From positions 3,317,501 through 3,381,500 of the forward strand of contig NZ_CP041025.1 of NCBI RefSeq assembly GCF_006385135.1: a stretch of 64,000 nt of DNA. Reading direction: 5' to 3'. The position numbers and the translations under genes are program-made. The notes beneath the pieces were generated by a model that was not told the origin of the DNA, did not search any database, and saw only the letters and a program-made list of their open reading frames with translations. Positions 34,189 through 43,741 of the stretch are shown one piece after another (the first letter of the stretch is position 1; the number at the start of each line of letters is the position of its first letter). Origin of the DNA: Paremcibacter congregatus. GTDB lineage: Bacteria > Pseudomonadota > Alphaproteobacteria > Sphingomonadales > Emcibacteraceae.

Positions 34189-35183
34189 CGAAAACGGAAA
34201 CCACCGCCCCCAATTATGACATGCCCGACATTGAGGTCAATGTCCGGCAGATCTTTGGGATCGACAGTGATATGCAGGTTCCGGGATTTGCCGAGCCTAA
34301 TGAACATGTGCCGGAAATCGATTCCACTTACATCTTTGACCATGACACCACCCTCGCCCTGCTGGCCGGATTTGCTTTTAATCGCCGGGTGATGGTGCAG
34401 GGCTATCACGGCACCGGCAAGTCCACCCATATCGAACAGGTCGCCGCCCGGCTCAACTGGCCTTGTGTGCGGGTCAATCTGGACAGTCACATCAGCCGTA
34501 TTGATCTGGTGGGCAAAGACGCCATCGTGCTTCAGGACGGCGTGCAGATCACCGAATTTCAGGAAGGCATCCTGCCCTGGGCGCTGCAAAGCCCGACCGC
34601 TCTGGTGTTTGATGAATATGACGCCGGACGTCCCGATGTGATGTTCGTCATCCAGCGGGTGCTGGAAGTATCCGGCAAGCTGACCCTGCTTGACCAGAAT
34701 AAAGTGATCCACCCGCACCCGGCTTTCCGCCTGTTTTCCACCACCAACACCATTGGTCTGGGTGATACGTCCGGCCTTTACCACGGCACCCAGCAGATCA
34801 ACCAGGGCCAGATGGACCGCTGGAACATCGTCACGACGCTGAATTATCTCGCCCATGAGGTGGAAGAAAATATCGTCAGCGCCAAACTACCGAGCCTTCA
34901 GACCAAGGAAGGTCAGACCCTGATCCGCCAGATGGTGCAGGTCGCCGACCTGAGCCGCAGCGGCTTTATCAACGGCGATATTTCCACCGTCATGAGCCCC
35001 CGCACCGTGCTGACCTGGGCGGAAAACGCCGAAATCTTCAAGGATGTCGCCTTCGCTTTCCGGGTCACCTTTCTCAATAAATGTGACGAGCTTGAACGCC
35101 CGGTGGTCGCGGAATATTACCAGCGCTGTTTCGGAGAAGACCTGCCGGAAGCGGCCATCTCCCCCGTGGTGCAACGCAGCTAA
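34185..35183 (+). CDS. cobS: Cobaltochelatase subunit CobS
   Basis: 332 residues. AAA+ ATPase of the aerobic cobaltochelatase CobNST, which inserts Co2+ into hydrogenobyrinic acid a,c-diamide. Walker [10 protein letters not shown] at 73-81, Walker B ALVFDEYD near 140-150, and [17 protein letters not shown], the sensor region typical of CobS. CobN is not in this window. Coupled to the upstream J-domain gene by ATGA and followed by cobT 24 bases on. Context with the B12-dependent mutase at 46-48 kb is consistent with B12 use. Confidence 0.96.
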   Translation: MTKTETTAPNYDMPDIEVNVRQIFGIDSDMQVPGFAEPNEHVPEIDSTYIFDHDTTLALLAGFAFNRRVMVQGYHGTGKSTHIEQVAARLNWPCVRVNLDSHISRIDLVGKDAIVLQDGVQITEFQEGILPWALQSPTALVFDEYDAGRPDVMFVIQRVLEVSGKLTLLDQNKVIHPHPAFRLFSTTNTIGLGDTSGLYHGTQQINQGQMDRWNIVTTLNYLAHEVEENIVSAKLPSLQTKEGQTLIRQMVQVADLSRSGFINGDISTVMSPRTVLTWAENAEIFKDVAFAFRVTFLNKCDELERPVVAEYYQRCFGEDLPEAAISPVVQRS

Positions 35184-35207
35184 GCGATTACAGGCAGCAG
35201 ACCCCTT

Positions 35208-37082
35208 ATGACCAGAAAAGCCAGCCATAAACTCGATCAGTTCAAGCACGCCGTGACCAGCACGGTGCGGGCCATGGCCCATGCGCCGGAGCTGGAAGTG
35301 AGCTTTGGCGCGAAAAAGGTCGATATCTCCGGCACCTCCAGCCGCCTGCCGATGCTGTCGGTGGATCTGCCGGCCAAAGAAGTCGCCCGGGTGCGCGGGG
35401 TCGCCGACGCCCATGCCCTGCGCCTGCGGCATCACAACCCGAAACTGCACATGAAATATCAGCCCGGTGGTACCATGGCCCAAGCGGTCTTTGAGGCCGT
35501 CGAACAGGCCCGGGTCGAGGCCATTGGCGCCAACCATATGCCGGGCGTGGCGCAAAATCTTGCCGCCACACTGGAAGATCATTACCACCAACAACATCTG
35601 CACTTGCCTGAAAATCCGATGGACACACCGGAAGACACCCCTTATGGCGACATCCTGCGTCTGTTGGTGCGCGAACGTCTGACCCACGCCCATCCGCCCG
35701 AAACCGCCGGAGAAGCCGTAAATCAATTGCGCACCCACATTGAAGCCAAAACCGCCCGCCATCTTGACGCATTGAGCCAGTGTCTCGAAGACCAAGAGGC
35801 GTTTAGCCGTCTGAGCCGTAAAATCATCGCTGATCTTGAGCTGGCGGAAGATTTTATCGGCGATGATGCGGATCAGGATTCCGCCCCTCAGGACAGCCCC
35901 GACGATCAAGAGGGAGACGATGAAGACAGCGACGGCGCGCAGGACGGCACCGACGAGAGCGGCGAAAGCGAAGAAGGCGACGACCCGTCCGACAGCAGCG
36001 ACGGCGCCAGCCAGGCCGGTGAAAGCGGTACAGAACTGAACGAACAAATGATCGATGACATGATGGCCGAGGAAAGCATGGCCAAGGCCCGGACCGAGTT
36101 CAACCCCAATGACCTCGCCACCGATCAGGCCCAAGGGCCGCAATACAGGGTCTATACCACCCGGTATGACGAGATCATCGGCGCAGAAGACCTGTGCGAT
36201 CCGGAAGAACTCGCCTTCCTGCGGCGCAATCTTGATCAACAATTAAGTGGTCTGCACGGGGTGATTTCAAAACTCGCCAACCGGCTGCAACGCATGCTGA
36301 TGGCGCAGCAGATGCGGTCCTGGGACTTTGACCTGGAAGAAGGCATGCTCGACACCAGCCGCCTGACCCGGGTCGTGACCAACCCGCTGCACGCCCTGTC
36401 CTTCAAGGTGGAAAACGAGACCGACTTCAAGGATACGGCAGTGACCCTGCTGATTGACAATTCCGGCTCCATGCGCGGCCGCCCGATCACCATCGCCGCC
36501 ATGTGCGCCGACATTCTCGCCCGTACTTTGGAGCGTTGCGGCGTCAAAGTCGAAATCCTCGGCTTCACCACCCGGGCGTGGAAGGGCGGCAAAAGCCGGG
36601 CCGACTGGCTGGAAAATGGCAAACCCGCCAACCCGGGACGCCTTAACGATCTGCGGCATATCATTTACAAGACCGCCGACGCCCCCTGGCGGCGCACCCG
36701 CAATAACCTCGGGCTGATGCTGCGCGAAGGGTTGTTGAAAGAAAATATCGACGGCGAGTCCCTGCTCTGGGCCCATAGCCGCCTGGTCAACCGTACGGAA
36801 GAGCGCCGCATTCTGATGGTGATTTCCGACGGCGCGCCGGTGGATGACAGCACTCTGTCAACCAACAGCGCCAATTATCTTGAGGATCATCTACGGTCGG
36901 TGATTGGCTGGATAGAAAAACGCTCGCCCGTCGAGCTGCTCGCCATCGGCATCGGCCATGACGTGACCCGCTACTATCAAAACGCCATCACCATTATGGA
37001 TGCCGATCAGCTTGGCGGGGCCATCACCGAACAGCTGTCAGATTTGTTTGAAAGTAAAAGCCGGTCGCGGAGAAAACCATAA
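35208..37082 (+). CDS. cobT: Cobaltochelatase subunit CobT
   Basis: 624 residues. The N-terminal region (about 1-215) is helical; a highly acidic stretch (about 222-280, many Asp/Glu/Ser) follows. The C-terminal von Willebrand A domain (about 405-620) has the metal site DNSGSMRG near 415-422, and [11 protein letters not shown] near 545, which let it chaperone the CobS ring. CobT and CobS form the complex that remodels CobN. Length matches the family. The stop is followed by a candidate bidirectional hairpin and a convergent TetR gene. Confidence 0.95.
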   Translation: MTRKASHKLDQFKHAVTSTVRAMAHAPELEVSFGAKKVDISGTSSRLPMLSVDLPAKEVARVRGVADAHALRLRHHNPKLHMKYQPGGTMAQAVFEAVEQARVEAIGANHMPGVAQNLAATLEDHYHQQHLHLPENPMDTPEDTPYGDILRLLVRERLTHAHPPETAGEAVNQLRTHIEAKTARHLDALSQCLEDQEAFSRLSRKIIADLELAEDFIGDDADQDSAPQDSPDDQEGDDEDSDGAQDGTDESGESEEGDDPSDSSDGASQAGESGTELNEQMIDDMMAEESMAKARTEFNPNDLATDQAQGPQYRVYTTRYDEIIGAEDLCDPEELAFLRRNLDQQLSGLHGVISKLANRLQRMLMAQQMRSWDFDLEEGMLDTSRLTRVVTNPLHALSFKVENETDFKDTAVTLLIDNSGSMRGRPITIAAMCADILARTLERCGVKVEILGFTTRAWKGGKSRADWLENGKPANPGRLNDLRHIIYKTADAPWRRTRNNLGLMLREGLLKENIDGESLLWAHSRLVNRTEERRILMVISDGAPVDDSTLSTNSANYLEDHLRSVIGWIEKRSPVELLAIGIGHDVTRYYQNAITIMDADQLGGAITEQLSDLFESKSRSRRKP

Positions 37083-37089
37083 CCCGACC

Positions 37090-37115
37090 AAAGATTGCGG
37101 CCTGGCCCGATCTTT
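37090..37115. terminator. Hairpin between cobT and tetR (probable bidirectional terminator)
   Basis: AAAGAT / ATCTTT arms with an inner GC-rich stem, in the 34-base gap between convergent stops. The ends supply short A/T tracts in both directions. Confidence 0.45.
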
Positions 37116-37116
37116 A

Positions 37117-37776
37117 TTACATGGAGCGAATCCAGGATTTCAACTGAATTATCTGGCTGCGGATCAGCCGCGTGTCACCGGTAACCTGCGCCATGATAAT
37201 AATGCCATGCAGCGCACTGACCAGCCGTTCCGGCTGATCGGAGACTTCCGCCACCCGGGTGATCAGCACAAATTGTTGTTTGGTCCAGTTCAAACGATGC
37301 TGCAGCAATTTTGCCGCATGATCCGCCAGGGCCGCGTTGCCCCGCTTGACATCCATATACAGATTTGTCATCGGACAGCCTTCTTTGATCAGATTTTCGG
37401 CGTCCGCGGAAAAACTGTCAAGATACAGGCTCAGACGTTGGCGGGGATTGCTCTCACGAGAAAAGCCTTCAAAGGCATCGGCCTGCTGATCAAGATAGTC
37501 AGATATCACCGCATGGCAAATGTCTTCCAGATCAGGGAAATAATCCTTGATCTGCTGGGCGCTAATTCCCATAGCCTTGGCGATATCACTGTACGTCGTT
37601 TTACCAAACCCCTGGGCCTGAAACAGGCGCCGGGCCACCTGGACCACAATATGTTTTTGATGGCGGTCTTCCCGGGCTTCATTCCCGTCACCAGAAGAGA
37701 TATCAATCATTTCGGCTGTCTCTGCACGCACATCTTTATCTTCTAATTGTTGAGCTTCTTCTCGAATCGTCCCCAT
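37117..37776 (-). CDS. TetR family transcriptional regulator
   Basis: 219 residues with an unusually long acidic N-terminal extension (about 35 residues) before the helix-turn-helix (VARRLFQAQGFGKTTYSDIAKAMGISAQQIKDYF). The C-terminal part (LIKEGCPMTNLYMDVKRGNAALA) matches the TetR_C domain of the TetR/YbiH-like group. Divergent from the phytase-like gene, with direct and inverted repeats in the 94-base gap, so it may control that gene. It interrupts an otherwise co-directional cobS-cobT-phytase-like series. Confidence 0.88.
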   Translation of the reverse strand: MGTIREEAQQLEDKDVRAETAEMIDISSGDGNEAREDRHQKHIVVQVARRLFQAQGFGKTTYSDIAKAMGISAQQIKDYFPDLEDICHAVISDYLDQQADAFEGFSRESNPRQRLSLYLDSFSADAENLIKEGCPMTNLYMDVKRGNAALADHAAKLLQHRLNWTKQQFVLITRVAEVSDQPERLVSALHGIIIMAQVTGDTRLIRSQIIQLKSWIRSM

Positions 37777-37784
37777 TTTTCCAC

Positions 37785-37827
37785 CATATTGTTAACATAT
37801 TGTTATGACAAACATCACTTTTGATGT
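37785..37827. promoter_or_regulatory. Candidate TetR operators between tetR and the phytase-like gene
   Basis: CATATTGTTA is repeated at 37785 and 37796 (11-base period), and ACATCA-CTTT-TGATGT is an inverted repeat at 37812-37827. They lie in the divergent gap and fit dimer binding sites. Confidence 0.4.
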
Positions 37828-37870
37828 AGTGATAAACACGCCTGTAACTCAAATAGCGTATGATTGACTT

Positions 37871-38953
37871 ATGAAGACGATATCCTTACGGCCTGCGGCC
37901 GCCCTATTCGCCCTCTGCATGGCATCGACTGCACTGATCAGCGGCATGCCCGCCTTTGCCGCTGCCAGCGCGACAACGCCGCCGCCCGAAAAAGTCAAAC
38001 TTCCAGAAGCCTCGACGGAAATCGTTCCTCTGACTACAAACGCCATCCCTTTGAGCCATAATGATAAAAACCTTGTTCAGGTGGGAAAACTACACTATAT
38101 GGGCGGCTTAAAAATCACCAGCACCACCAGCCATTTTGGCGGCATATCCGGCTTTGAAGTCAGCCGTGACGGCCGTCAGTTGCTCGGCATATCTGACAGC
38201 AGCCGCTGGTGGATCGCCGATATTGAATATGATCAGAAAGACCGTCTGGTCGACTTGAAAAACGGTCGCATGGCCAAACTTAAAAATATAAAAGACCAAA
38301 AAGAATCTTTCGCCCAGGATGCCGAAGCCGTCACCGCAGTCGCCGGCGCCGGTTATGTTGTGTCCTTTGAAAGCCCGCACAGTCTGCAATATTTTCAGGC
38401 GCAAAAGCCAGATCACTATGCCTCTCTTCTGACCGCGGACGCCCAGAAAATTTCTTTCGCCCCCGACCTGCCAGAATCCTATGCCACCCTTCCGGCCAAT
38501 CAGGGCATCGAAGCCCTGACCACCCTGGCCGACGGACGCATGCTGGCCTTCTCTGAAAATACTGTCCCCCATGGGGAGCGCACTCTGGCCCAGGGATGGC
38601 TTATCGGACACGGTAAGATTACCGATCTCTCCTATGACATCAACCCGGCTTACAGGCCCACCGACATGGCGACATTGCCCAATGGTGACATCCTGGTGCT
38701 GGAGCGGCATTTCTCAATTGCCCAAGGCATGGCCGCCCGCCTGACCCGCCTGCCGGCAATGGCGATCAAAACCGGGGAAATAATCAAAGGCGAGCTGATT
38801 GCCGAACTGGCCTTCCCGCTCAATATGGACAATATGGAAGCCTTGGCCGTACGCCAGAATGCCCAGGGTGAGATTTTTGTCTATATCATGTCAGATGATA
38901 ATTATAACCGGATGCAGCGCAATCTGCTGATGATGTTCCGGCTCGACGGGTAA
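37871..38953 (+). CDS. Secreted esterase-like/phytase-like protein (PF13449 type)
   Basis: 360 residues. A signal peptide (AALFALCMASTALISGMPAFA, cut near residue 31) leads to a six-bladed beta-propeller-like domain: GGISGFEVSRDGRQLLGISDSSRW near 95-115, then QDAEAVTAVAGAGYVVSFES, NQGIEALTTLADGRMLAFSE and FPLNMDNMEALAVRQN, the repeating pattern of the esterase-like activity of phytase family. Activity is not proven in the family. It lies in the conserved block near rpmB. The TetR next to it may regulate it. Confidence 0.88.
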   Translation: MKTISLRPAAALFALCMASTALISGMPAFAAASATTPPPEKVKLPEASTEIVPLTTNAIPLSHNDKNLVQVGKLHYMGGLKITSTTSHFGGISGFEVSRDGRQLLGISDSSRWWIADIEYDQKDRLVDLKNGRMAKLKNIKDQKESFAQDAEAVTAVAGAGYVVSFESPHSLQYFQAQKPDHYASLLTADAQKISFAPDLPESYATLPANQGIEALTTLADGRMLAFSENTVPHGERTLAQGWLIGHGKITDLSYDINPAYRPTDMATLPNGDILVLERHFSIAQGMAARLTRLPAMAIKTGEIIKGELIAELAFPLNMDNMEALAVRQNAQGEIFVYIMSDDNYNRMQRNLLMMFRLDG

Positions 38954-38990
38954 TAACCAAAACCTCTTCCTCCTGATCCCCTCCAGACGC

Positions 38991-39019
38991 AAAAAAGCCG
39001 CTGAAATCTTCAGCGGCTT
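38991..39019 (-). terminator. Rho-independent terminator of rpmB
   Basis: On the minus strand an 11-base perfect stem AAGCCGCTGAA, loop GAT, then a T run, 27 bases after the rpmB stop. Confidence 0.92.
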
Positions 39020-39045
39020 GACTGCACAAACATGGCGTTTGAAAT

Positions 39046-39339
39046 TTAGGCGGCTTGCGCGGCCAATTTCTGTTTAACCAGTTTCTTCAGGCGACGGGCC
39101 TTCAGGGACAGGTTAACGTCACGGGCTTTGACCAGGAAGTTATCCAGACCACCGTTATGCTCAACCGTACGCAGGGCGCTGGTTGAGATTTTCAAAGCAA
39201 CGGACTGACCGAGCACGTCGCTCAACAGGCTGGCTTTAATCAGGTTAGGCCGGAAAACCCGACGGGTTCTGTTCAGGGCGTGACTGACATTGTTACCGCT
39301 CATTACGGCTTTACCGCTTAATTCACATACGCGAGACAT
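39046..39339 (-). CDS. rpmB: 50S ribosomal protein L28
   Basis: 97 residues. [21 protein letters not shown] at the start and [15 protein letters not shown] are the family signature; Lys/Arg-rich throughout, with the alphaproteobacterial C-terminal extension [22 protein letters not shown] ribosomal large-subunit protein. Preceded by a good sigma-70 promoter and ended by a strong terminator. Confidence 0.98.
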   Translation of the reverse strand: MSRVCELSGKAVMSGNNVSHALNRTRRVFRPNLIKASLLSDVLGQSVALKISTSALRTVEHNGGLDNFLVKARDVNLSLKARRLKKLVKQKLAAQAA

Positions 39340-39436
39340 AATCTTGTCCTTAATCTTTTAATTTCTTAAACGTTGGCTTCGGTCCGTCACTAGTGAAGAT
39401 AGAATCAATAGGAGGTCCCTTAAAATATGAAAGCGG

Positions 39437-39465
39437 TATATATGGCATAAGACGGAAGACGTCAA
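39437..39465 (-). promoter_or_regulatory. Promoter of rpmB
   Basis: On the minus strand TTGACG (39460-39465) and TATATA (39437-39442) are 17 bases apart, leaving a leader of about 90 bases. A 10-base palindrome, TCACTAGTGA, lies in the leader at 39387-39396 and might be a regulatory element. Confidence 0.6.
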
Positions 39466-39570
39466 GGGGTTTTCCCATAATCATCACAACAGACAGAGCT
39501 CACTTTGAATCCGGTTCGACTGCATATCCACCCCCTGTTTATAAAACACCAAAGTGACCGTGCAAACCGG

Positions 39571-40044
39571 CTATTTCTTCGCCGCACACCAGGCCCTGAA
39601 AAGCTCGCCAATAATCAGATCCCAGCCGCCTTCATGGTCCCTCCGCTCTTTCGGTCCCCGCGCGCCCAGTTTTTCCCATCCCCTGTGCACAAGGTCAAGC
39701 CGGGTTGCCGATCCCTCTGCGGTGAAGCTCACCTCGACCTCTGTCGCCTCTGTCGGCTCCCACCCCCAGTGCCAGGTGAACAGAATACGCCTGGGTTCCT
39801 CGAAATGGCGCAGGCGGCCAATGACAAACCCCGTCCCGTCCGCATATTCACCGCGGATTTCCTGACCGATTTCACGTGGAAAAACGATGCGGGCCAACGG
39901 TTTGTTATCGGTGGCATCGCAGCTTTCCTCCAGCGGCCACCATTCCGACATATGATCAACAAAAAAACGGAATACCGCGTCCGGTGACTTGTCGATCACC
40001 ACGCTTTTGAGAATTGGATCTATGTCATTTGCAATTTCAGTCAT
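39571..40044 (-). CDS. SRPBCC (AHSA1-like) domain protein
   Basis: 157 residues. START-like helix-grip fold: VVIDKSPDAVFRFFVDHMSEWWP near the start, ILFTWHWGWEPTEATEVEVSF, and HRGWEKLGARGPKERRDHEGGWDLIIGEL at the end, the AHSA1/YndB pattern. It likely binds a hydrophobic ligand. The start overlaps the ArsR stop by 8 bases. ArsR-AHSA1 pairs of this kind are widespread, though the regulated signal is usually not known. Confidence 0.9.
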   Translation of the reverse strand: MTEIANDIDPILKSVVIDKSPDAVFRFFVDHMSEWWPLEESCDATDNKPLARIVFPREIGQEIRGEYADGTGFVIGRLRHFEEPRRILFTWHWGWEPTEATEVEVSFTAEGSATRLDLVHRGWEKLGARGPKERRDHEGGWDLIIGELFRAWCAAKK

Positions 40045-40387
40045 CCTGTGTCTCCATCAGATGTTTCATATTGTCAAGCGCCTGATCCCAGAAGCCATCC
40101 AGCCAACGGCGCAAAACGGCGAGCTGCCGGGGATCCGCCCGAAAGATATGCCGCACCCCGTCAACTTCCTCCTGCACCAGTCCCACATCTTTCAGGATTT
40201 TCAGATGTTGAGACACCGCCGGACGGCTGACCGGCATCAGACGGGCTATCTCGCCCACGGAATAGGCGCGCCGGGTAACATGCTCAAAAATTTCCCAACG
40301 GGTGCGGGGCGCCAAAGCCTCGATAACCTTGTGAGCGTCCCGGGACAGCGCGCCTGATATGTCGATATGTGGTTTTTGGTAAGTCAT
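40037..40387 (-). CDS. ArsR family winged-helix regulator
   Basis: 116 residues. HTH region EIFEHVTRRAYSVGEIARLMPVSRPAVSQHLKILKDVGLV followed by the wing. No Cys-based metal-sensing motif is present. Co-transcribed with the SRPBCC gene (8-base overlap). A perfect 8-base inverted repeat just upstream is a strong candidate for its operator, so autoregulation is likely. Confidence 0.94.
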   Translation of the reverse strand: MTYQKPHIDISGALSRDAHKVIEALAPRTRWEIFEHVTRRAYSVGEIARLMPVSRPAVSQHLKILKDVGLVQEEVDGVRHIFRADPRQLAVLRRWLDGFWDQALDNMKHLMETQDD

Positions 40388-40410
40388 AACTTACCTATAT
40401 AGAGATTCTT

Positions 40411-40432
40411 TTGGTAAGTCAATTCTTACCAA
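40411..40432. promoter_or_regulatory. ArsR operator candidate TTGGTAAG-N6-CTTACCAA
   Basis: Perfect 8-base arms, 24 bases before the ArsR start, with another TAACTTACC half-site adjoining the start codon. The architecture is that of an autorepressed ArsR promoter. Confidence 0.7.
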
Positions 40433-40447
40433 ATAAAAATAACCAGA

Positions 40448-41455
40448 TTATTTTTTAAGAAAATCCCTGAGCAGCTCCCGTGCGGCAGCGGTGGGCGGGA
40501 TCTCGCCGCGTTTTACGGCATCCTCCACTTGTGACAGCTTCGTGGGCAGGTGATCGCGGAAGGCATCCATCATCTGGTCATGAATTTCCGACCACATCCA
40601 GGCCCTGGCCTGTTCCGCCCGCATCCGATCCAGCTCTCCCCCTTCTTTCAGGGCCGCCTCAAAAGACTGAACCTGGGCCCAGACCTTGTCCAGACCTTGC
40701 TGTTTCAGGGCAGATGCCAGAACCACCCCGGCAGTCCAGCCGCTATATTTGGGCCGCATCAGGTGAAGAGCGCCTTTATAGTCCGCCGCCGCGCGCCCCG
40801 CCGCCGCCTTCAGGTCACCGTCGGCTTTGTTGATGATCACCAGATCAGCGAGTTCCATGATGCCGCGTTTGATGCCCTGCAGGTCATCCCCGCCCCCCGG
40901 CGACAGCATCAGCAGGAACATGTCCACCATGTCGGCAACCGCAATCTCCGATTGGCCGACGCCGACTGTCTCGATCAGGACCACGTCATAGCCCGCCGCC
41001 TCACAGAGCAGCATGGCTTCCCGGGTGCGCCGCGCCACCCCGCCGAGAGTGCCACCGGACGGCGAGGGGCGGATATAGGCGTTGGGGTCTTTGGACAGCA
41101 ATTCCATGCGGGTTTTGTCGCCCAGGATGGAGCCGCCGGTACGGGTCGAAGAGGGGTCCACGGCCAGCACCGCTACCTTGTAACCCTGCCCGGTGAGATA
41201 CAGTCCGAAGGCTTCAATAAAGGTGGATTTCCCCACCCCCGGCGTGCCGGTGAAGCCGAGCCGGATCGATTTTCCGGTATGGGGCAGGATATCGGCCAGC
41301 AAGGCCTGCGCCGCGGCCTGATGGTCGGCGCGGGTGCTTTCGGTAAGCGTGATCGCCTTGGCCAACGCCCGCCGCTCGCCGTTGAGTATTTTATCTTTCA
41401 GATGGGTCACGGTATCTGCTTTTCTTACTTTATAAATATGCGCCGATACTATCAT
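40448..41455 (-). CDS. meaB: Methylmalonyl-CoA mutase-associated GTPase MeaB
   Basis: 335 residues from the ATG at 41455, chosen for GGGAAAAGC upstream; an ATG 30 bases earlier is possible. G3E-family P-loop GTPase that protects and reloads methylmalonyl-CoA mutase with adenosylcobalamin. Walker [13 protein letters not shown] at 67-78, [37 protein letters not shown] and [12 protein letters not shown] (NKxD). Its partner mutase lies about 5 kb to the right on the same strand. Confidence 0.94.
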   Translation of the reverse strand: MIVSAHIYKVRKADTVTHLKDKILNGERRALAKAITLTESTRADHQAAAQALLADILPHTGKSIRLGFTGTPGVGKSTFIEAFGLYLTGQGYKVAVLAVDPSSTRTGGSILGDKTRMELLSKDPNAYIRPSPSGGTLGGVARRTREAMLLCEAAGYDVVLIETVGVGQSEIAVADMVDMFLLMLSPGGGDDLQGIKRGIMELADLVIINKADGDLKAAAGRAAADYKGALHLMRPKYSGWTAGVVLASALKQQGLDKVWAQVQSFEAALKEGGELDRMRAEQARAWMWSEIHDQMMDAFRDHLPTKLSQVEDAVKRGEIPPTAAARELLRDFLKK

Positions 41456-41625
41456 GCTTTTCCCAATAGGCCAGACCAACTCCATATTTTTTTCAGAGAA
41501 AACGACGCCGGTTCACCCCTGCGCCAACCCGTCGCCTGTCTACATTAGCCTTGCATCATAGGGGATCATGCGGTATCAGCGGGCACAACAAGGGTAAACC
41601 AAGTATTTCATCAGGGTTAAATATC

Positions 41626-43236
41626 ATGACAGAGCAGGCAACATCAGAACCGACGAAACCGACGCGGGGCTGGGTCGAGGAATTCGGCTTTAACAGCTTC
41701 AGCCGCATCAAGACAGAGAGCTTTTCCGGCCTGACAGTCGCCCTCGCCCTGGTGCCGGAAGCCGTGGCTTTCGCCTTCGTCGCCCAGGTCAATCCGCTGG
41801 TCGGGCTCTATGCTGCTTTTATCGTCGGTCTGGTCACCGCCCTGTTCGGCGGACGACCGGGGATGATTTCCGGCGCCACCGGCGCCCTCGCCGTGGTCAT
41901 GGTCAGTCTGGTGGTCAGTCACGGGGTCGAGTATCTCTTCGCCACCGTCGTCCTGATGGGCATTATACAGATCATCGCCGGGATTACCCATCTCGGCAAA
42001 TTCATCCGCATGGTGCCCCATCCGGTGATGCTGGGTTTCGTCAATGGCCTGGCGATCGTGATCTTCCTCGCCCAGATGGGACAGTTCAAGACCAGCAGCG
42101 GCGAATGGCTGAACGGCCTGCCACTGTTTCTGATGCTGGGTTTCGTCGCCCTGACCATGGGGATCATCTATGTCATGCCGAAAATCACCAAAGCGGTCCC
42201 CGGTCCCCTGGCCGCGATTGTCATCGTCACCCTGATCGTGATCGGGTTTAATCTCGACATCCCGCGGGTCGGCGATCTGGCCTCCATCGCCGGTGGTCTG
42301 CCGACGTTCCATATCCCGGAAATCCCGCTCACCCTCGACAGCCTGTGGATCATCCTGCCTTACGCGATCATTCTCGCCGCCATTGGCCTGATCGAATCTT
42401 TGCTGACCCTTAATCTGGTCAGCGAGATCACCGAACAGCACGGCCCCGGCGCCAGCAAGGAATGCGCGGCCCAGGGCGCGGCCAATCTGATCACCGGCTT
42501 TTTCGGTGGCATGGGCGGCTGCGCCATGATCGGCCAGAGCATGATCAATGTAAAATCCGGCGGCCGGGCGCGGCTCAGCGGCATTGTCGCCGCCCTGAGC
42601 CTGCTGGCCTTTATCCTGTTCGCCTCCGGCCTGATCGAACAGATCCCCCTCGCCGCCCTGATCGGCGTGATGTTTATGGTGGTGATCGGCACCTTCGCCT
42701 GGAACAGCCTGAAACTGATCGGCAAGATCCCGCGCCACGATATCTTCGTCATTGTTTTCGTGACCGGCATTACGGTGGCCTATGACCTGGCGATTGCCGT
42801 GGTCGCCGGGGTGATTATCTCGGCCCTGGTGTTCGCCTGGGAGACGTCGAAACATATTTATGCGACACGGGAAATTGACGCGCAAGGCTCTAAAATATAC
42901 CGTCTGTCCGGGCCGCTGTTCTTCGGTTCTGTCGCGAGCTTTATGGAACTGTTCGATCCCAAGCAGGACCCCGATGACGTGATCGTCGATTTCCTCGATT
43001 CCCGGGTGCTGGACCATTCCGGCCTGCAGGCCATTGACGCGCTTGCCATCCGCTATGATGACGCCGGCAAGACATTGCATCTGCGCCATTTGAGCGCCGA
43101 TTGCCGCCGCCTGCTGCATAAGGCCCGCAAGATCGTAGAAGTTTCGGTGATTGAAGATCCGGAATATGGTGTGGCCGTCGATTATGAAGGCAATTACACC
43201 CTGATGCGCGCCCAACCGGAAGAAGGACGGTCTTAA
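41626..43236 (+). CDS. SulP family anion transporter with STAS domain
   Basis: 536 residues from the ATG at 41626; a longer frame adds 25 residues without a ribosome site. The transporter domain has about 12 membrane segments: [20 protein letters not shown] (TM1), [20 protein letters not shown] with the SulP signature, and [20 protein letters not shown] near residue 300. The C-terminal STAS domain covers about 410-520. SLC26/SulP proteins carry sulfate, bicarbonate or dicarboxylates; the substrate is not decided by sequence. 11 bases before the GNAT gene, so likely co-transcribed. Confidence 0.94.
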   Translation: MTEQATSEPTKPTRGWVEEFGFNSFSRIKTESFSGLTVALALVPEAVAFAFVAQVNPLVGLYAAFIVGLVTALFGGRPGMISGATGALAVVMVSLVVSHGVEYLFATVVLMGIIQIIAGITHLGKFIRMVPHPVMLGFVNGLAIVIFLAQMGQFKTSSGEWLNGLPLFLMLGFVALTMGIIYVMPKITKAVPGPLAAIVIVTLIVIGFNLDIPRVGDLASIAGGLPTFHIPEIPLTLDSLWIILPYAIILAAIGLIESLLTLNLVSEITEQHGPGASKECAAQGAANLITGFFGGMGGCAMIGQSMINVKSGGRARLSGIVAALSLLAFILFASGLIEQIPLAALIGVMFMVVIGTFAWNSLKLIGKIPRHDIFVIVFVTGITVAYDLAIAVVAGVIISALVFAWETSKHIYATREIDAQGSKIYRLSGPLFFGSVASFMELFDPKQDPDDVIVDFLDSRVLDHSGLQAIDALAIRYDDAGKTLHLRHLSADCRRLLHKARKIVEVSVIEDPEYGVAVDYEGNYTLMRAQPEEGRS

Positions 43237-43246
43237 GGAGGACCCC

Positions 43247-43669
43247 GTGAGCTATCGTTTAAGTTTTGACCACGCCGATCAACAGCTGGATGTTATTCAC
43301 GCCTATCTGGCCCAGACCTATTGGTCACCGGGCATCCCGCGTGAAACAGTAGCGAAAGCCATCAAAGGGTCGCTTTGTATAGGCGTCTTCGCGGAAGACG
43401 GAGCACAGGTGGGCTTTGCCCGGGTGATCACCGATCGCGCCACCTTCGCCTATCTGGCGGATGTGTTCATAGTGGACGGTCATGGTGGTCAGGGGCTCGC
43501 GCAGAAAATGGTCCGCGCGCTTCTGGATCACTCCGAGATGCAGGGCCTGCGCCGCTGGATGCTGGCGACCTCGGACGCCCATGGGGTGTATGAAAAATGT
43601 GGCTTCACGGCCCTGGCCAATCCCGACATCATGATGGAAATCAACCGCCCGGATATTTATCAGGGGTGA
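43247..43669 (+). CDS. GNAT family N-acetyltransferase
   Basis: 140 residues, GTG start with AAGGAGG 6 bases before it. GNAT core: VGFARVITDRATFAYLADVFIVDGHGGQGLAQKMV, with the acetyl-CoA pyrophosphate loop GHGGQGLA at about 77-84, and YEKCGFTAL toward the end. Small-molecule or protein acetyltransferase of unknown target. Follows sulP closely on the same strand. Confidence 0.92.
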   Translation: MSYRLSFDHADQQLDVIHAYLAQTYWSPGIPRETVAKAIKGSLCIGVFAEDGAQVGFARVITDRATFAYLADVFIVDGHGGQGLAQKMVRALLDHSEMQGLRRWMLATSDAHGVYEKCGFTALANPDIMMEINRPDIYQG

Positions 43670-43741
43670 GTATTATCCGCTGGCTCAAATCAGGCCTGAA
43701 ACTTTTTTAAACCAGCCGCGAAATTGATCTTTTGCTGTCCC

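Noticed and set aside
34887-36242. Long antisense open frame across cobS and cobT
   Set aside because: Crosses two real genes and has no domain.
39505-39540. GGTTCGACT segment resembling a tRNA T-arm
   Set aside because: No acceptor or anticodon stems can be paired around it.
41644-43215. Long antisense open frame (523 codons) opposite the SulP gene
   Set aside because: Composition is that of a shadow of a GC-rich gene; the plus-strand protein is a clear SulP transporter.
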